Shown: positions 1 to 13,251 of the stretch, piece after piece
Position numbering within the stretch: the stretch's first letter is position 1
How the letters are laid out: each line of letters starts with the position of its first letter
Assembly (NCBI GenBank): GCA_963693085.1
Contig: OY856414.1
Span: 264,591,501 to 264,655,500, forward strand
DNA: 64,000 bases
DNA from: Alisma plantago-aquatica
Taxonomy: Eukaryota > Streptophyta > Magnoliopsida > Alismatales > Alismataceae
Direction: 5' to 3'
Notes under the pieces: model-generated
Seen by the model: the letters and a program-made list of their open reading frames with translations, nothing else
Databases searched by the model: none
Told to the model about the DNA's origin: nothing
Made by a program: the position numbers and the translations under genes

Positions 1-1831
1 ATATTGACATGTTAAATGTAAAAGGGTACATTAAGATCGAAAAGGGTGATCTTTGAACGTAATTAGTTTAATTTTATGATCATGTACATAAATATGATTT
101 AAAATTGAAAAGTACATAAAGCTATCATCTTTAATGAGTTAAGTAATGAAAAACCCTTAGAATTGATGATAGTCGGGTATAATGATGTTCTATGAATGTT
201 TTGATCGAATATTAACCGATTGATGATAAGGAGAACAATTTTTATCTAAAGAGATGGTATTTATACTTTTGGCTTAAATTAGGGTTCCATACACCTAAGT
301 TTGAATTAATGGACTTAAAAACCCTAATTTAGGAGAACACGTCTTTTAATGGTTTTAATTATACAAATGCATGTATAAGATAGAGTTATGTTGTTATAAA
401 CCCAATTTGAGTATAAAAGATCATTAAGGTGGATAATTTGGCTTTCCTAGTGTATAAAGTGGAATTAATGATTAATTTGGGTTTGCTGACATAAAAGATG
501 AGAAATGTAGTAAATAGGGTTCCTTTGCAAATTGAACTATAATTCTTTGTTGAGTTGTCAATTCAAAGAAACCTAAACATGATAGTTGGTTTTAATGATC
601 TTAACATGAATTAAAAGGATAAAATAGTAGCTCTAATGGAAAAGAAGCTTAATGAAATTAATTGTTGAGTATTGTGCCTATGATGCAGAAATTAGGGTTT
701 GTAAACTAAAAGAGTATTAAAAGTGATAAATGCATAATGAAGGATAAAAACCTAATAAAACCCTAAGGTTGGCCTAGAAATTATAAGGTGGAATCCAAGT
801 TGATCTTGTGGATGTTTTGAATAAAACAATGACACTTGGATGTTATGCATTATTTTCAGGATATTGTTGATTGCTTGTTAATTGTGTTGAATGTTAATGC
901 ATGGACATCAAGTTACTATGGATCAGGTATGTGGTTACGCTTATGAATAACCGTTCTAGTTTCACGGTGATTTCCGAATGTTTTACCGGTTGCTTTAAAT
1001 AAACTATTGGATGTTTATTTAGTTCATGCAAACTATAATGTGGCTATGACTATCACAAAGAGTATATGCCTACAAACTCAGATCCTGGTTCTCTCTGTGG
1101 CATTATAGCTAACCTAGTACATGGCTGCCTATGGGTAGGTCATCAGGTTAGAGAAAGGCCTAGTACATGGCTACCTATTGGGTAGGTCCATCAGGTCTAT
1201 GGATGACCTAGTACATGGCTACCTATTGGGTAGGTCCATCAGGTCTATGGTTGACTTAGTACATGGCTACCATGGAGGTAGGACCATCAAGTCATAAGGA
1301 GTTAGATATTGGGCTATCTTCGGATAGTGCCATGCGACTCTATTACCTAAAAGAGAGGTGATATTCATGTCCACTGCAGGGACAGCCCAGAGTACGAGAA
1401 TATGTATGGATTGAGTTGTATGGCTTAAAATGTAATCTTGATTGTTAAATGATTAATTGAATGATTATATTGTTAACATAGTTGGAAATTATTTGTTTCC
1501 TCCACATACCAGCTTCGGCTGACCGACGTTTTGTTTGTCGGCGTTTTAGGTACAATGAAAAGTACAAACAGTAAAGCGACACCTTGTGAATTCAAAGATT
1601 AAAGAACAAGGAGGAATTAGATAGAATAGTTCAGCTGAGGTTAGAAGTTAGTCTGTTCCCATCTTTTCAAGGTATGCAAAGAAAAATTTTATTGTCATTT
1701 TCAGTATAGTCTGTTAGAATTTAATAATTGTTTATGGTTATATGTCGAACCTTTGATCCGGGAATAATGAGTGCGGCTTCAACCTCTTGGTCTCCCTTAA
1801 TTGGGGGTTACTGAAAGGTGAGGTCGTAACA
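1..1831 (+). mobile_element. LTR remnant (right part), Ty3/gypsy family of the 36114-47362 element
   Basis: This stretch aligns by eye with the 3' half of the LTRs at 36114-39534 and 43902-47362. Shared blocks include the segment near 20-60, the hairpin near 1519-1547, the block reading ggtctcccttaattggggg, and the terminal gtcgtaaca. It is much more diverged than those two are from each other. The window starts inside it, so its left end is unseen. No primer-binding site follows position 1831, which suggests a solo LTR or the 3' LTR of an element lying to the left. No coding sequence. Confidence 0.7.
1112..1293 (+). repeat. Tandem repeat, about 4 copies of a 45-60 bp unit, inside the LTR
   Basis: Each copy begins near cctagtacatggctacc and continues through gggtaggtccatcaggt. 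The two central copies are nearly identical and the outer two are degenerate. Each unit has a small self-complementary core (ctacctattgggtag). The LTRs near 38890 and 46690 have a different two-copy repeat (gagtggtgaccccaggcacc) at the equivalent place. Confidence 0.7.
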
Positions 1832-2091
1832 TATAGTTACTTTTTGCGTCATATATTCACTTTTTGCGTCATATGGTTACTTTACATACAACATGGTTAC
1901 TTCATATACTACGTAGTTTCTTTACATGCCATATAATTATATTTTTTTGGATAGTTATATTTTCATGTCAAAATGTTTCTTTTATTCTAGTACATCATTT
2001 TAAATTAATATACTTGATCTTACATTAATTTTCTCTGTTCGATACTTGGAAGTTTTCTTCCACAATTGACCTCAAATACACCTCATGTGTG
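1832..2091. other. Spacer between two LTR remnants with short imperfect repeats
   Basis: AT-rich DNA with several copies of a gttactttttgcgtcatat-like motif. No gene is seen. Confidence 0.5.
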
Positions 2092-3805
2092 TGTAACATC
2101 CCTAACCTAGGTTTTGGGATAACCCTAGAAGCTTTGATTAAGTAAGTTTCTTAGAACCTTGTCTTAATCTTTTGAAAAGTAAATAATACTTGAGAAGAGT
2201 GTATTTCGCAATTTTGAACTTATTTGCAAATTGTTTGTGCCTTATATGATAACTTCGATAAGAATTGCAATTCACCCAAATGAAGGTTTATGTGAAAATT
2301 ATCATGTCTAAAATGTCTCTTCTCTCTCTTGGTATCAACTAGATGGAAGAGAAAGAACGGGGCACCTTCTTCGAGTCTTGGTTGATGACAACACTCTTTG
2401 TGGTGAAAGAACCAAAGAAGTGTTGAGTACCTTGAACCTTATATGAAGTTTTATCAAGTTTTGAAGTGTATATTGGAATGCCTATCGACTTGTATGTCAT
2501 AAAGAAGGTCCCATATTGGTTTGTTAATCTTTGAAGATGTTCATGATGGGATAAGCACCTCAAGTAGGTGAAGCCTATCGGTTTGCATGTTCCTTGCAAA
2601 AGTGGTATCAATTTGCACATAAGGAAAGATTGGGTGATGATATCTTGTCAAGCAAGATATCCAAATGGCCAAGATTTATACATGAATTATCCTCAAGAGT
2701 TTTGCATGGAAATATAATTATGGTTGCATGGAGTTACCATGCATGGTCATGTGTCACTTGAGTGTACATGGTGATGACACATTATACACACTTTCTTTCA
2801 TGAACCTTAATTATATATACCTCTCCTTTCACCTCCTAGTAAACCTTTCAATTCCCTTACCATCTATTGCTTGGAGGATGATCCTAGGATCTCAACGAGC
2901 AAAGAGAAGACTGAGCATCTTGCCTAAGGTGAATCCATGATCATCTTCAACCTTGGAAAGACCATGCTTCTTGGATCATGATTCCTTCTCTTCTTTCTTC
3001 ACCAAATTCTTAACTATGGTATCTTCTTACATAGAGAAGTGTTGTGATCAAGTCTTGGACTTTTGACAAGTCATCTTCAATCTTAGAATGTGGAGCTTTG
3101 AAGTTTGAAGCTTTTGAGTCGAACTTGAGGCGGGTTATATAACAAACCCAATTTTATTATTATTCACTTTCTACCACATAAAACTTGGTGATTCCTTTTC
3201 TATTTCTAACTTATTGTTTGAATGAAGGTTTTGTGAGATCTATTGAATATATAGGACTTTCTTCAATGAATTAGAGTAGTTATGGATGAAGAGCTTGAGC
3301 TTGAAGATGATAAAACTGATATGTACAAACCGATATTGGTTTGTGGGAAACCCTAACCCAATACACGGGTATAAGTATGGAAACTGATACATATGAACTT
3401 TTATTCATTTGGATTGATTTCTTGAGTAGGACTAATATTCTCTTAAGTGTTTTATCTTCCATCTAAATGCTAAAAATATGGCAGGATGATATCTATAAGA
3501 TATCCAAGTTAACACCTATGTTTGCTTCATAACATGAATGGTCGCCATGACTTGAGATGTTCTAAATGATATGTTGCTAATCCGATATGACCAAGATGGA
3601 GCTTGGACGATGTTCTATACCTTATAAAACGATATGACTCTAATGATATTGGCTTGGAATAATCTAGAGATGTCTAGTGAAGGAAGTATATGAAATCACA
3701 TTTAGTTGGTTGAGTGTGGTAACTGTATGGCTAACCATACACTAATACAACTCAAACCCTAAGTTGGTTGAGAGGCTGATACACTAATTGATAGTGTGGT
3801 CGATA

Positions 3806-4010
3806 CCTTAGATGATGTTGAGTGGCCAATACCCTAAGTGAAAGGGGTGTCTGATACCTTATATGATGTTGAGTGGCCGATACCCTAAGTTGAAAGGGGT
3901 GGTCGATACCTTAGATGATGTTGAGTGGCCAATAGCCTAAGTTGAAAGGGGTGGCCGATAACTTAGATGATGTTGATTGGCTGATACCCTAAGTGGGAGT
4001 GGAGGTTGAT
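3806..4010 (+). repeat. Tandem repeat, about 4 copies of a 53-54 bp unit
   Basis: Successive copies read gatgatgttgagtggccga then taccctaagt and a ggggtgg block ending in ataccttа-like sequence. Copies differ by several bases. The array lies inside the old LTR, just before the 24-bp array. Confidence 0.75.
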
Positions 4011-4249
4011 ACCCTAGTCAAATGTTAGGCCGATATACAAGGGGTTGAAGTGGCCAATGCCCTAGTTGATGGTGAGGCTGATACATAAGATGATAGTATG
4101 GCCGACACACACAAGTATGTAATATGGCCGATATACCTCAAGCACCTTACAAATGATACCACTCTAAGCACATCTAAAATGATTGAATTTGATAAGATTT
4201 GACCGACACAAGTAGATGTGTCTAGGATGACACAAGTGATGTGTCTAGG

Positions 4250-4700
4250 ATGATACACCTTGAAGAGTGTAGGTCGATACACCTTGTAGAGTGTAGGCCA
4301 ATACACCTTCATGAGTGTAGGCCGATACATCTTGTAGAGTGTAGACCGATACATCTTGAAGAGTGTAGGCCGATACACCTTGTAGAGTGTAGGACGATAC
4401 ACCTTGAAGAGTGTAGGTCGATACACCTTATAGAGTGTAGGCTGATACACCTTGAAGAGTGTAGGCCGATATACCTTGAAGAGTATAGGCCGATACACCT
4501 AGTAGAGTGTAGGCCGATACACCTTGAAGAGTGTAGGATGATACACCTTGAAGAGTGTAGGCCTATATACCTTGAAGAGTGTAGGTCGATACACATTGTA
4601 GAGTGTAGGCTGATATACCTTGAAGAGTGTAGACTGGTATACCTTGTAGAGTATAGGCCGATACACATTGAAGAGTGTAGACCGATACAACTTGAATACA
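4250..4700 (+). repeat. 24-bp minisatellite, about 18-19 copies, in the old LTR
   Basis: The unit is roughly gtgtaggccgatacacct followed by tgaaga. Variation is concentrated at a few positions (tgaaga/tgtaga, ggccga/ggtcga). Because 24 is a multiple of three, open frames run through both strands and give eight-residue repeat peptides. These are by-products of the repeat, not genes. The motif ggccgatac also occurs singly from about 3900 and near 11396 and 20095 in the Tekay LTRs, which points to a common origin. Confidence 0.9.
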
Positions 4701-6239
4701 ATCAATGAATGCATCATGAAAGTAATGAGATGAATACACTTTAATAAGTGTAGGTTGATAACCCTAAAGAAGGATAAATCAATGTAATAAGTATGTTGAA
4801 ATAAATATCCTAGTAAAGATGAGAGAGAAACTGGTACTACTCACATAAAAAGGGTAATATCACATGTTGATAATTAGTTGATGATACTTGATGTAGTATG
4901 CTTGAAAGCTTATGGAAATAATATATCTCTTATGTTGTGAAAAGGGGTTGGTTGATAATTATGAACTTGAAAACCCTAAATCAGTTATAATGCACTTAAT
5001 CTATCAATTGAACTAAAAATATAGTTGCCTTGACCATAGAATCATTCAGTGTCAGGATCTGCTGAATGAAGAAATGAGTTTTACTCCGAGAACATATTTT
5101 TGAATATGCAAGGGTGCAAAACGAGTAATACCTTGCTTCTTTCAAACACCATGATTTGGCCTTGAGCCATTTTCCTAAAAAGAGTGTGGTTGTAGGTAGA
5201 GTGTGGTTGTAGGCTGTAGCTCTATTGCAACATCAGGATTGGTGGTAAAGCCATACCCCCAGAAGAGTATGGTTGTAGGCCATGACTCAATATATACAAG
5301 CATGATTGACTGTAGGTCATACCTTGGACAAAGAACATGATACACGTTGTATCTCTGTAGAGAAGATCCTCTATATGCCACACTAGCTAAAATGCAGATT
5401 GACTCATAATGTCACTGCCACTCTCGTACTGACTGAGAAAGGAGACTTTGTAGATTCCGACTTTTCCATAAACCTATATGGTACTGATGCATACTTTGTA
5501 GAGGTCAGTTAGAGATGGAAGGAATATTTCCATCTCCGCAGGGCATAATAAGCTAGAATGTTTAAAGATGTAATCAGCCGTGCATAATATTTGTTTAATT
5601 ACCAAATACGAAAACATACATTGATGCCTTGCTTTGATTTTATACTATATAGTTTATAACCGTTATACATGTTCTTCATATTCCTTTTCAAAAATGAATA
5701 AATGATCTACTGCTCAGTTGTAGATATCTAAACTAATAAGAAGATAAGATTACTCTACTATGTATATAATCAACAATTATACTTGTTTAGTTCAATATAG
5801 GTTTCTTCTACTCTCTTTCATAAAAGTTTAACTGTAATAATAATTCTGTTGGCAGAGAGTTATATCTTTCGCTGGGACAAGTTATCTCACCCCATGGGTT
5901 CCAAAACTTTTTAGGTGGACGTGCACGAGGAGGTAGAGATCGTGTAGCAGAAAGCGGACAACAACAACAACCAGAACATTAGTAACAACTCAGGTTGAGT
6001 GTGTTGCTATGTGTCTTGTAGATATAAAGTCATGTGTGTCGTCCTTGTACTCTTAGGTCATTTGGGAGATAGTGTGTAAAGAGTTTTATGATCAAAATGA
6101 GATTTTGGCTAGTATGCCTCGATGCATGATGTTGCTTTTGTGTATGTTTTGATAAAACAACTGTTATCTAAAATCCTTACAAGGTGATGGAACATTGTAT
6201 GTACAAGAAAACCATGATGTATATACAGTGGCGGCGCGA

Positions 6240-7826
6240 GGGGGGGGGCAAGCAGGGGCAAGTGCCCCCCTCCAATTTTAATTTTTTTTAATATATATAT
6301 GTTGTATATATTTAACATGGTATCACATTTAATATTTATTTTTATACTTTATCTTCTACACACGCTTATTAACCTATATTCAAATTAAATAAACTTTGAT
6401 TATTAATAATAATAATACCAATACGATTTTAAGTAAGAATTACAAATATTAACATATTAAAATAGGATACATTTTATAAAAATAAATGATGCTTCTTTAT
6501 TTTTATACATATATCTCATTGTTTCATAACCAACAATTGTATTTTTTTATTAAACATATTAACAACTATATCAAAAATACATACATTAATGTCAATTGGC
6601 TAACTATTAGTTTACACCCATTTTATAATGATTAAATAAGAAAGTAATATCTATAATTAATAATATACTTTATGATCTACAATCAATATTATATTTTATA
6701 AAATGTCAAATATTTTTATATCATGTATGAATAAATAAATAAATGAATAACAAATATAACAAGTACATAGCTGTATGGTTAATGAGGAAAACAAACTAGT
6801 ATATAAAATTATATGTATACTTTATGGAATACCAAAATACTTAATATAATGTATACATAATGAAGTGTGTAACAATATAGCAAGTACATAGGTAATGAGA
6901 AAACAAAAAATTGATATCTATAACTAATAATATACTCCATGAGATATGAAATAGTGTTATATTATGTATACATAATTAAATTTATAACAAATATAGCAAC
7001 AACATAATCTATAGGTGTATATGTTACGTGTGCGGATGTATGCTGATTATTTTCTATTATGAGTATAATGTATACTAGGAAAGATAACATCAAATGAAAT
7101 ATAATATTCCTAGTAGTACATGGTGTCAAGATAAATTTATTAATAATATTTTTAAAATAGGTGTACTATTTTGAATTTTTTTACATCAATAAATAGTTGG
7201 TAAAATAATGTAGTGTCATGTATGTTATGAAATTAATTCTTAAAATTATACTTCTATTAGAAAGTTATATAAATATTGTTTCCCTAAATTATAAATATTT
7301 CATGATGTCAAAGATAACAAAATTTATATTTTTCTAGTTTCCAATGCAACATAAAAATAACAATCCTAATTTTTTAGTGACCAATATATTGTCATAACAA
7401 TTATTTATTTATTAGATAAAATGAATAAATAGGTTTAAACCATCATAAGTATCTTTATTTAAAAGTAAATTACTATAGTATTGCTTTCTTTATTCTTAAA
7501 TAATAATAGTAATTTCCATGTGGTAGTATTTATATATTCAATTTTCTTTGCTTTATGTTACTTTTTATTGATTTGAGTTGTCAAACTCATCGAGTAGGAA
7601 ATTACTTGTGAGGTCTTAAAAAATAAATAATAATCCACACAGTCAATATTGAACATTAAAGTTATGTGGTTTATTCGAAAAGACCTATATTCATGGAGAA
7701 CTAATTTAATGCAATATTAGGTCTTATTGAAAAAGATTAAATCTTTTCAATATCAGAAGTAACCATTTTAAACTCATCTTAAATGTAAAAAAAGTCTTAA
7801 ATGTATGTAGAATGTTATAATATACA
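6240..7826. other. AT-rich interior of the hAT element, no gene
   Basis: This is the left interior of the hAT element. It is mostly A and T with short homopolymers. I see no coding sequence. The right interior is 20408-20615. Confidence 0.7.
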
Positions 7827-10800
7827 TATAGTGTGGCAACACATCCCACTATCACATAGACAACGAGGTGTTACGCGAAAACGTGCGGAAATCACCATAA
7901 CCACATATTATCAAAAACACGGGTTACTTAAAACCGATTGCGGAAAGCGGATAAACTGAGAAGCTATTACATCTGAGTCCTCATCTTGCAAATCAAACAT
8001 GTTACATAAACATATACCAGATCTGTTACGTGTCCACAGCTTAAAGGAACAACTGTCTAACCATCACATGAGTTCATCACTTGTTTATACATAGAGGCCC
8101 ACATTCGGCCAGCAGCACGATATACAAAATATCAACAACTACACATTGTGAAACAATGTCAAAACACCTCCAAGGACCTGAGAGTACAGGGATGACTCTA
8201 GACTCTACTGCAAAACACCAAAATAGAAGCATATCCATCTCTTGCCTTCTACTGCCCGTCTGGATGCTCGGCCGCAAATCCGCGACCACCACCACGACTA
8301 GCTCGAACACCTGAAAACCCAGCGGGGTGAGACAATCGAACATTGTCCCAGCGAGAAACATAACTCCCCGCCGAAACTATAAAACCAGAAGGATAAAGCA
8401 ACATCAGAAGATAAATAGTAAAACATAGAATAATAACAGTCGCAAGGCCATTCATACCATCAAGCTTACCAGGCTGTATGGAAGATATATCATCAACTAT
8501 CTCTTTATGGAACATAAGATTATAAGATCTTATTGCATAACATGAGGAACATATAAGTAACTGTAAGTACAACAAAGGTAACTGCACAAGAAAGGCCTCA
8601 ATCAATGTTCCGTGTTTTGCCTTAATCAATAAATGGTATACAGCTGAATTACGTATTTTATGCCATGAGGAAGTGAACCGTACCGTTCAAATCCAACCTT
8701 CGGCTGCGAAGCCCATCACCGGTGCCATACAAGGTCAATGGAAGAGCCGAACTCCACGACCTCCCACCTTGTGGTCAGTACACGAGTATAACATAGGCAG
8801 GACCGCAGTCTCATGCCTAAGTGGCCTCAGCCACAGGGTCAGCTCCACAGGCTACCCTTCCTCTAGCCCACCTCGGTACAGGTCACAATGCTAGTATATC
8901 TGAGCCACGGGCAAGTTCACCGTGCTCTGAGCCATGAACACATTCATGCTCTTCATATCACATATCCGGAGCCATGGGCCTGTTCGCCATGCTCATCACA
9001 TGTCCCGAGTCTACAACCGAAGTTGCACTCTTACCTCCTCACTTTAGGCGAGGAGAAACCTTGCATACTCAACAATATGCACTCCGGGTTACCCCGTAGG
9101 AGAACCCGTTTCACCATCACCAGCTCCTGATGATGATGGATCTATGGCCAGGGCAAACTACATGATAAATTCCACTGTAATTAATTAATATATTTTATAT
9201 GGATTGCAAGAGTCAACCAAGTTATATAACATGTAACTATAACATGAAATAAACAACATAAAACTCAATATTATGCTTTTATTGAAATCACATCATCCTG
9301 ATCCATCACAAGGATCCAGCAGTACATGTTATCACTTGGCCTCTTGCCAATCATCCATATCCATCTCAAGGATCATCACATGCCATGGGATCTCAATCCC
9401 TCATCATATAGTGCCACTGCCTCTCAAGGCTTACATCATCATCATGGGATAGCAATCCCCAGTACTTTAGTCATGTACATTATACGGATTATTTCAACAT
9501 CCAGAGTAATAATCACAGCAGAGTTACTCAACATATACATATACCTCGTAGCCCTTTTTAATTGGCTATGCATCACCTGCATGGTTAGTAACAACAATAA
9601 ACAGGATGACCATGCTATCGACATAGGGTGATATTGATAATTGTATGCTTTATCAATCGTGCCTCAACTTGTGATCATAAGCATAGGTTACATCATTAAG
9701 CAAGGCATTGTACATGCTTATCATTTCCTTATCATTATACATGATCATATGCACATGAAATGTTGTATTAGAATTCATGAAGGTGATCTACTATCTCAAG
9801 CATATCAATAGCTTCCACAATAAACCAAACATGATAGAATCCAACATATCGGGTTTCAATCAAGGAACAAGACCCTCACTATTTCCCCCACTACCCTCAC
9901 CATAAGTGGTATCGGGCAGGGCTCCCTCTATCATCCAACCAAAACGGTCAACATGTGACGGCCAAGCATACTAGGTGACATGCAATGCTACGTTGTGCAA
10001 CACTGGTGGTATATCGTGCAGCAAGGCCTTGTGAGTTATAACGTGCAATGGCCAAGGGTTCCAGGTGACGCTCTGTCGGGTAGGGAACTCATTCTAGGGG
10101 GACGCCTGACACTACAAGGTAAAAACTAGGGAGAGGATATCGGGAAACACCATCAAACAAAGCATAACGCCAAGGTGCAACTCAGCCTGACGTTCAACCA
10201 GCATAACCATGCTCTATCTGTTATCACATAGGGCAATGACGAAGATGTGATGCCCGTCACAGAGCAAGACCCCAACGCCCCATCGACCAAGCTATAGCAG
10301 CACAAGGCAAACATCTAACCACGGTGTATCGGGCAGGTCATCTTAGCATGGTGTGACGCCCGTCACACAAGGCAGGAACTAGGCATGTGACGCCCGACAC
10401 AACACCCATCATGTGTCGTCCAAGACTCAAGATCAAGTGGGGTATCGTCCATCACAGCTACCACCACCTATCGTCCAAAGCATCTAGGTCAAGAGGCTAT
10501 CGGGCAGCACCTCCCCAGGATTTTAACGACCAAGATACAACTTGTCACTAACCTCAGGCACAATGGCATCAAACACTAAAGAGTCAAAAAGATGGCTCAC
10601 CTGTCAACTTAAACAAGAGAGGGGTTTTGCACATCTCTTAACATCCATCGGGAAACACAAGGGACAACCTTAATCAAGGTCCACAACTACCATCAAGCTC
10701 ACCCTTCAAGTCCATGCTGAGAGGAGGGTGTTCCTTAAGCTACTAGAGCTCAAGCTCACTCCTCAAGACCTAGGAGAGAAGAGAGTGTTGCTCACCAAGA

Positions 10801-11106
10801 AACCCTAGGATATAGGTTCGACCAACATGAAGACTAAGCAAGAAAACAAAACTAGCAACATATAAGAACATGAAAGGAGGTAGAATAGTTAGGGTTAAGA
10901 GTTATGCAACCCGCCTTAAGCAAGTTCCAAGCTCCTAGCACCACCAAGCTCCAAGGAAGAAGAAGACTCCAAGGATATCGGCCACCAAGCTTGCTCCTCC
11001 AAGGGGTATCAGCCACCAACCTGCAAAGCAGAAGGGGTGTCGTGCACACCAAGGTGGAGAAGAAACTAAGGAACCAAAGGAACTCCTAGCAAATGAAAGG
11101 ACACAC

Positions 11107-11114
11107 CTATATAG
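11107..11114 (-). promoter_or_regulatory. LTR TATA box (3' LTR copy)
   Basis: On the minus strand the sequence is ctatatag, preceded by a purine-poor cttttcttc tract. It is about 620 bp from the LTR start, a plausible U3 promoter. The same block is kept at 19840-19847 in the 5' LTR. Confidence 0.5.
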
Positions 11115-11289
11115 AAGAAAAGGGAGGAGAAAACAAGGTAGAACCAAGCAAGGTGTCTTCCTCCAAGGAACACTTGTCCTAGTACATGAGACACCACTCT
11201 AGAAAGCTCTAAACACATGTCCAAGGTCATTGCTACATGCATGCATCATGCACCAAGTGTCCACTAGTGGTGACACAAATGAGGTCAAA

Positions 11290-11397
11290 GCTTGGTCAAA
11301 GACTCTAGGGCGACACACCCCCATGAGAAACACACCTCCATGGGCGACACACCTCCGTGGGCGACACACCTCCATGGGTGACACACCTCCATGCTTG
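11290..11397 (-). repeat. 18-bp tandem repeat upstream of the LTR TATA box, about 5 copies
   Basis: The unit on the plus strand is gggcgacacacctccatg. One copy is altered to gagaaacacacctccatg. The 5' LTR has only about 3 copies (20040-20093), so the array has changed length since insertion. Confidence 0.85.
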
Positions 11398-11733
11398 GCC
11401 GATACACTCCTCTCTTGCCCGATTCAAGGCCCAACCAAACCAAAGCAGGGCGCCTCAAGGCCCAACAAGCTCAGCCAAGTCTAAAGGAACTCAAGCAACG
11501 AGCCCAAACCATCCTCTCTACACTAGAGGAAGAAAGGAGAGGGAGGAACACCTCTCAAGGTGAAAAACTTGGCCACAAACCATAGACTTGGGTTATTTGC
11601 ATGTAGCCCCTCCAACTCTAAACAAAGCACAACCAAACCCTAATCACCACTAAAGGTGATTAGCAAGCACCAAAGCATCAAGGTTAAGCAAAGCAAACAG
11701 GGTAAACCCTAAACGAAGGTCAGGGTCCTTACA

Positions 11734-11750
11734 AGCTAACCCCCTTCAAG
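11734..11750 (-). promoter_or_regulatory. Polypurine tract next to the 3' LTR
   Basis: On the minus strand this reads cttgaagggggttagct directly before the LTR start tgtaagg. It is the expected plus-strand primer for reverse transcription. Confidence 0.7.
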
Positions 11751-12435
11751 GGATTTTGTCCCCGAAATCTGAAGAGAAAAGTGAGGGATACTTCCTCCTC
11801 ATCTCTTCCTCAAGCTCCCACGTGGCTTCCTTAACGCCACAATGATGCCAAAGGACCTTCACAAGAACCAGGTCCTTCCTCTTCATCTTCTTAACCCTTC
11901 TGTCAAGGATCACCACATGACCTTCCTCATAGGTCACATCTTCATCAAGCTCAACTTCAACTGGTTGTATCACTGTTCCCGAATCCGGATGGCTTTTCTT
12001 CAGCATACTGACATGGAACACTGGATGTAACCTGTGCAACTCTGGCGACAAATCTAACTCATAATCTACCTTGCCAAATCGTTCTATGACTGGATAAGGC
12101 CCCATATATCTGGGTGCTATCTTACCCTTCCGGCCAAACCTTAGCACACCTTTCCACGACGAGACTTTAAGATACACTTTGTATCCTACCTGGAACTCCA
12201 AAGGTTGTCGGTGATTGTCTGCGTAAGACTTCTGCCTGTCCTGTGCCGCTTTCAACTGTTGCTGGATCACTCTGATCTTCTCTGTTGTCTGTTGTACTAA
12301 CTCAGGACCCAAAAGCTGATACTCCCCAGACTCATGCCAACATAAGGGAGATCTGCACTTCCTGCCATACAAGGCCTCATAAGGAGCCATGTCAATGCTC
12401 CGCTGATAACTGTTGTTGTAGGAAAACTCTATCAA
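11746..12435 (-). pseudogene. pol: Integrase C-terminus with chromodomain-like tail (229 aa)
   Basis: Starts in the conserved [20 protein letters not shown] block and the [10 protein letters not shown] motif of Ty3/gypsy integrases. A GPY/F-type segment follows ([20 protein letters not shown], about residues 105-125), then [16 protein letters not shown]. The last 60 residues ([17 protein letters not shown] through [21 protein letters not shown]) match the chromodomain-like tail of plant chromoviruses (a tail that helps direct integration to heterochromatin in related elements). The native stop lies 11 bp from the 3' LTR. The frame is clean but detached from the rest of pol by upstream stops. 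Confidence 0.95.
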
Positions 12436-13251
12436 ACTAAGATGTACATCCCAGTTGCCTAGAAACTACAAAACATAAGCTTGAAGGAGATCTTCTAAAG
12501 TCTGAATAGTCCTTTCAGACTATCCATCTGTCTACGGGTGAAAGGCGGTAGTGAACCTCAACTGTATTCCCAACACTGTGTGAAACTATTCCCAGAAACG
12601 ACTCATGAACTGGGGACCTCTGTCAGAAATGATCATCGCTGGCACACCATGCAAACGTACTATCTCATCCACATATACTCGAGTGAGCTTCTCGGCTGTA
12701 TACATTGTCTTTACCGGTATGAAATGGGCAGACTTCGTCAATCTGTCCACTATCACCCAAATGGAATCATGATTCCTAGTTGTCCTGGGTAGACCAACTA
12801 TGAAATCCATGGTTATATGATCCCATTTCCACTGCGGTATCGGCAGGGGTTGTAAAATACCTGCCAGCTTCTGATGTTCAGCCTTCACTTGCTGACATAC
12901 CACACATCTCGCCACGAACTCAGCTACATCTTTCTTCAAGCCGGGCCACCAATATAAGTCCTTCAGACTATGATACATCTTGGTGACACATGGATGCATA
13001 GCATACATTGACGGGTGTGCTTCCTCAAGCACTAACTTCCTCAGATCATCAGTATCTGGAACCACCATCCTATCACGATAGCAAACTAGCCTACCCTCAG
13101 ACTCATGGAACCCATCACACTTTTCACTGTCGAACTCTGATATGATCAACTGTAATACATCATCTGTTTGTTGTGCATCCTTGATCTGCTGTTTTAGCAT
13201 AGGCTTGACTTGCATCTGTGCTAAAAGTCTAGCTAACAAAGAAACTTCCAT
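12436..13251 (-). pseudogene. pol: Integrase, zinc and catalytic domains (pol fragment)
   Basis: Would insert element cDNA into the genome. The zinc-binding HHCC module is seen as the two His of AHPSMYAMHPC, then YWWPGLKKDVAEFV, then CVVCQQVKAEHQK. The catalytic core follows: WDHITMDFIVGLP (first Asp), IWVIVDRLTKSAHF, then IISDRGPQF (second Asp). A stop right after SRFWE (12586) cuts the frame. Beyond it the FHP-TDG and SERTIQTLEDLLQ blocks that hold the catalytic Glu remain legible in the same frame, with more stops, to about 12436. Confidence 0.95.

Larger units (their letters stand above)
7832..11733 (-). repeat. 3' LTR of the Tekay element (3902 bp)
   Basis: It runs from tgtggcaacacatccc to gtccttaca as read on the plus strand, and in the sense direction from tgtaaggaccc to gccaca. 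It is about 72 bp longer than the other LTR. The difference is accounted for largely by extra 18-bp repeat copies near 11310-11395 and an extra caaggcccaac-containing segment near 11425-11460. All open frames in it are short and unconvincing. Confidence 0.95.

Noticed and set aside
4025..4717. Overlapping repeat-protein frames on both strands
   Set aside because: They are translations of a 24-bp minisatellite. The unit is a multiple of three, so frames stay open without selection.
8077..8629. Paired minus-strand frames repeated at 16818-17370
   Set aside because: They are the same positions in the two Tekay LTRs. LTR sequence with no known domain, and frames differ in detail between copies.
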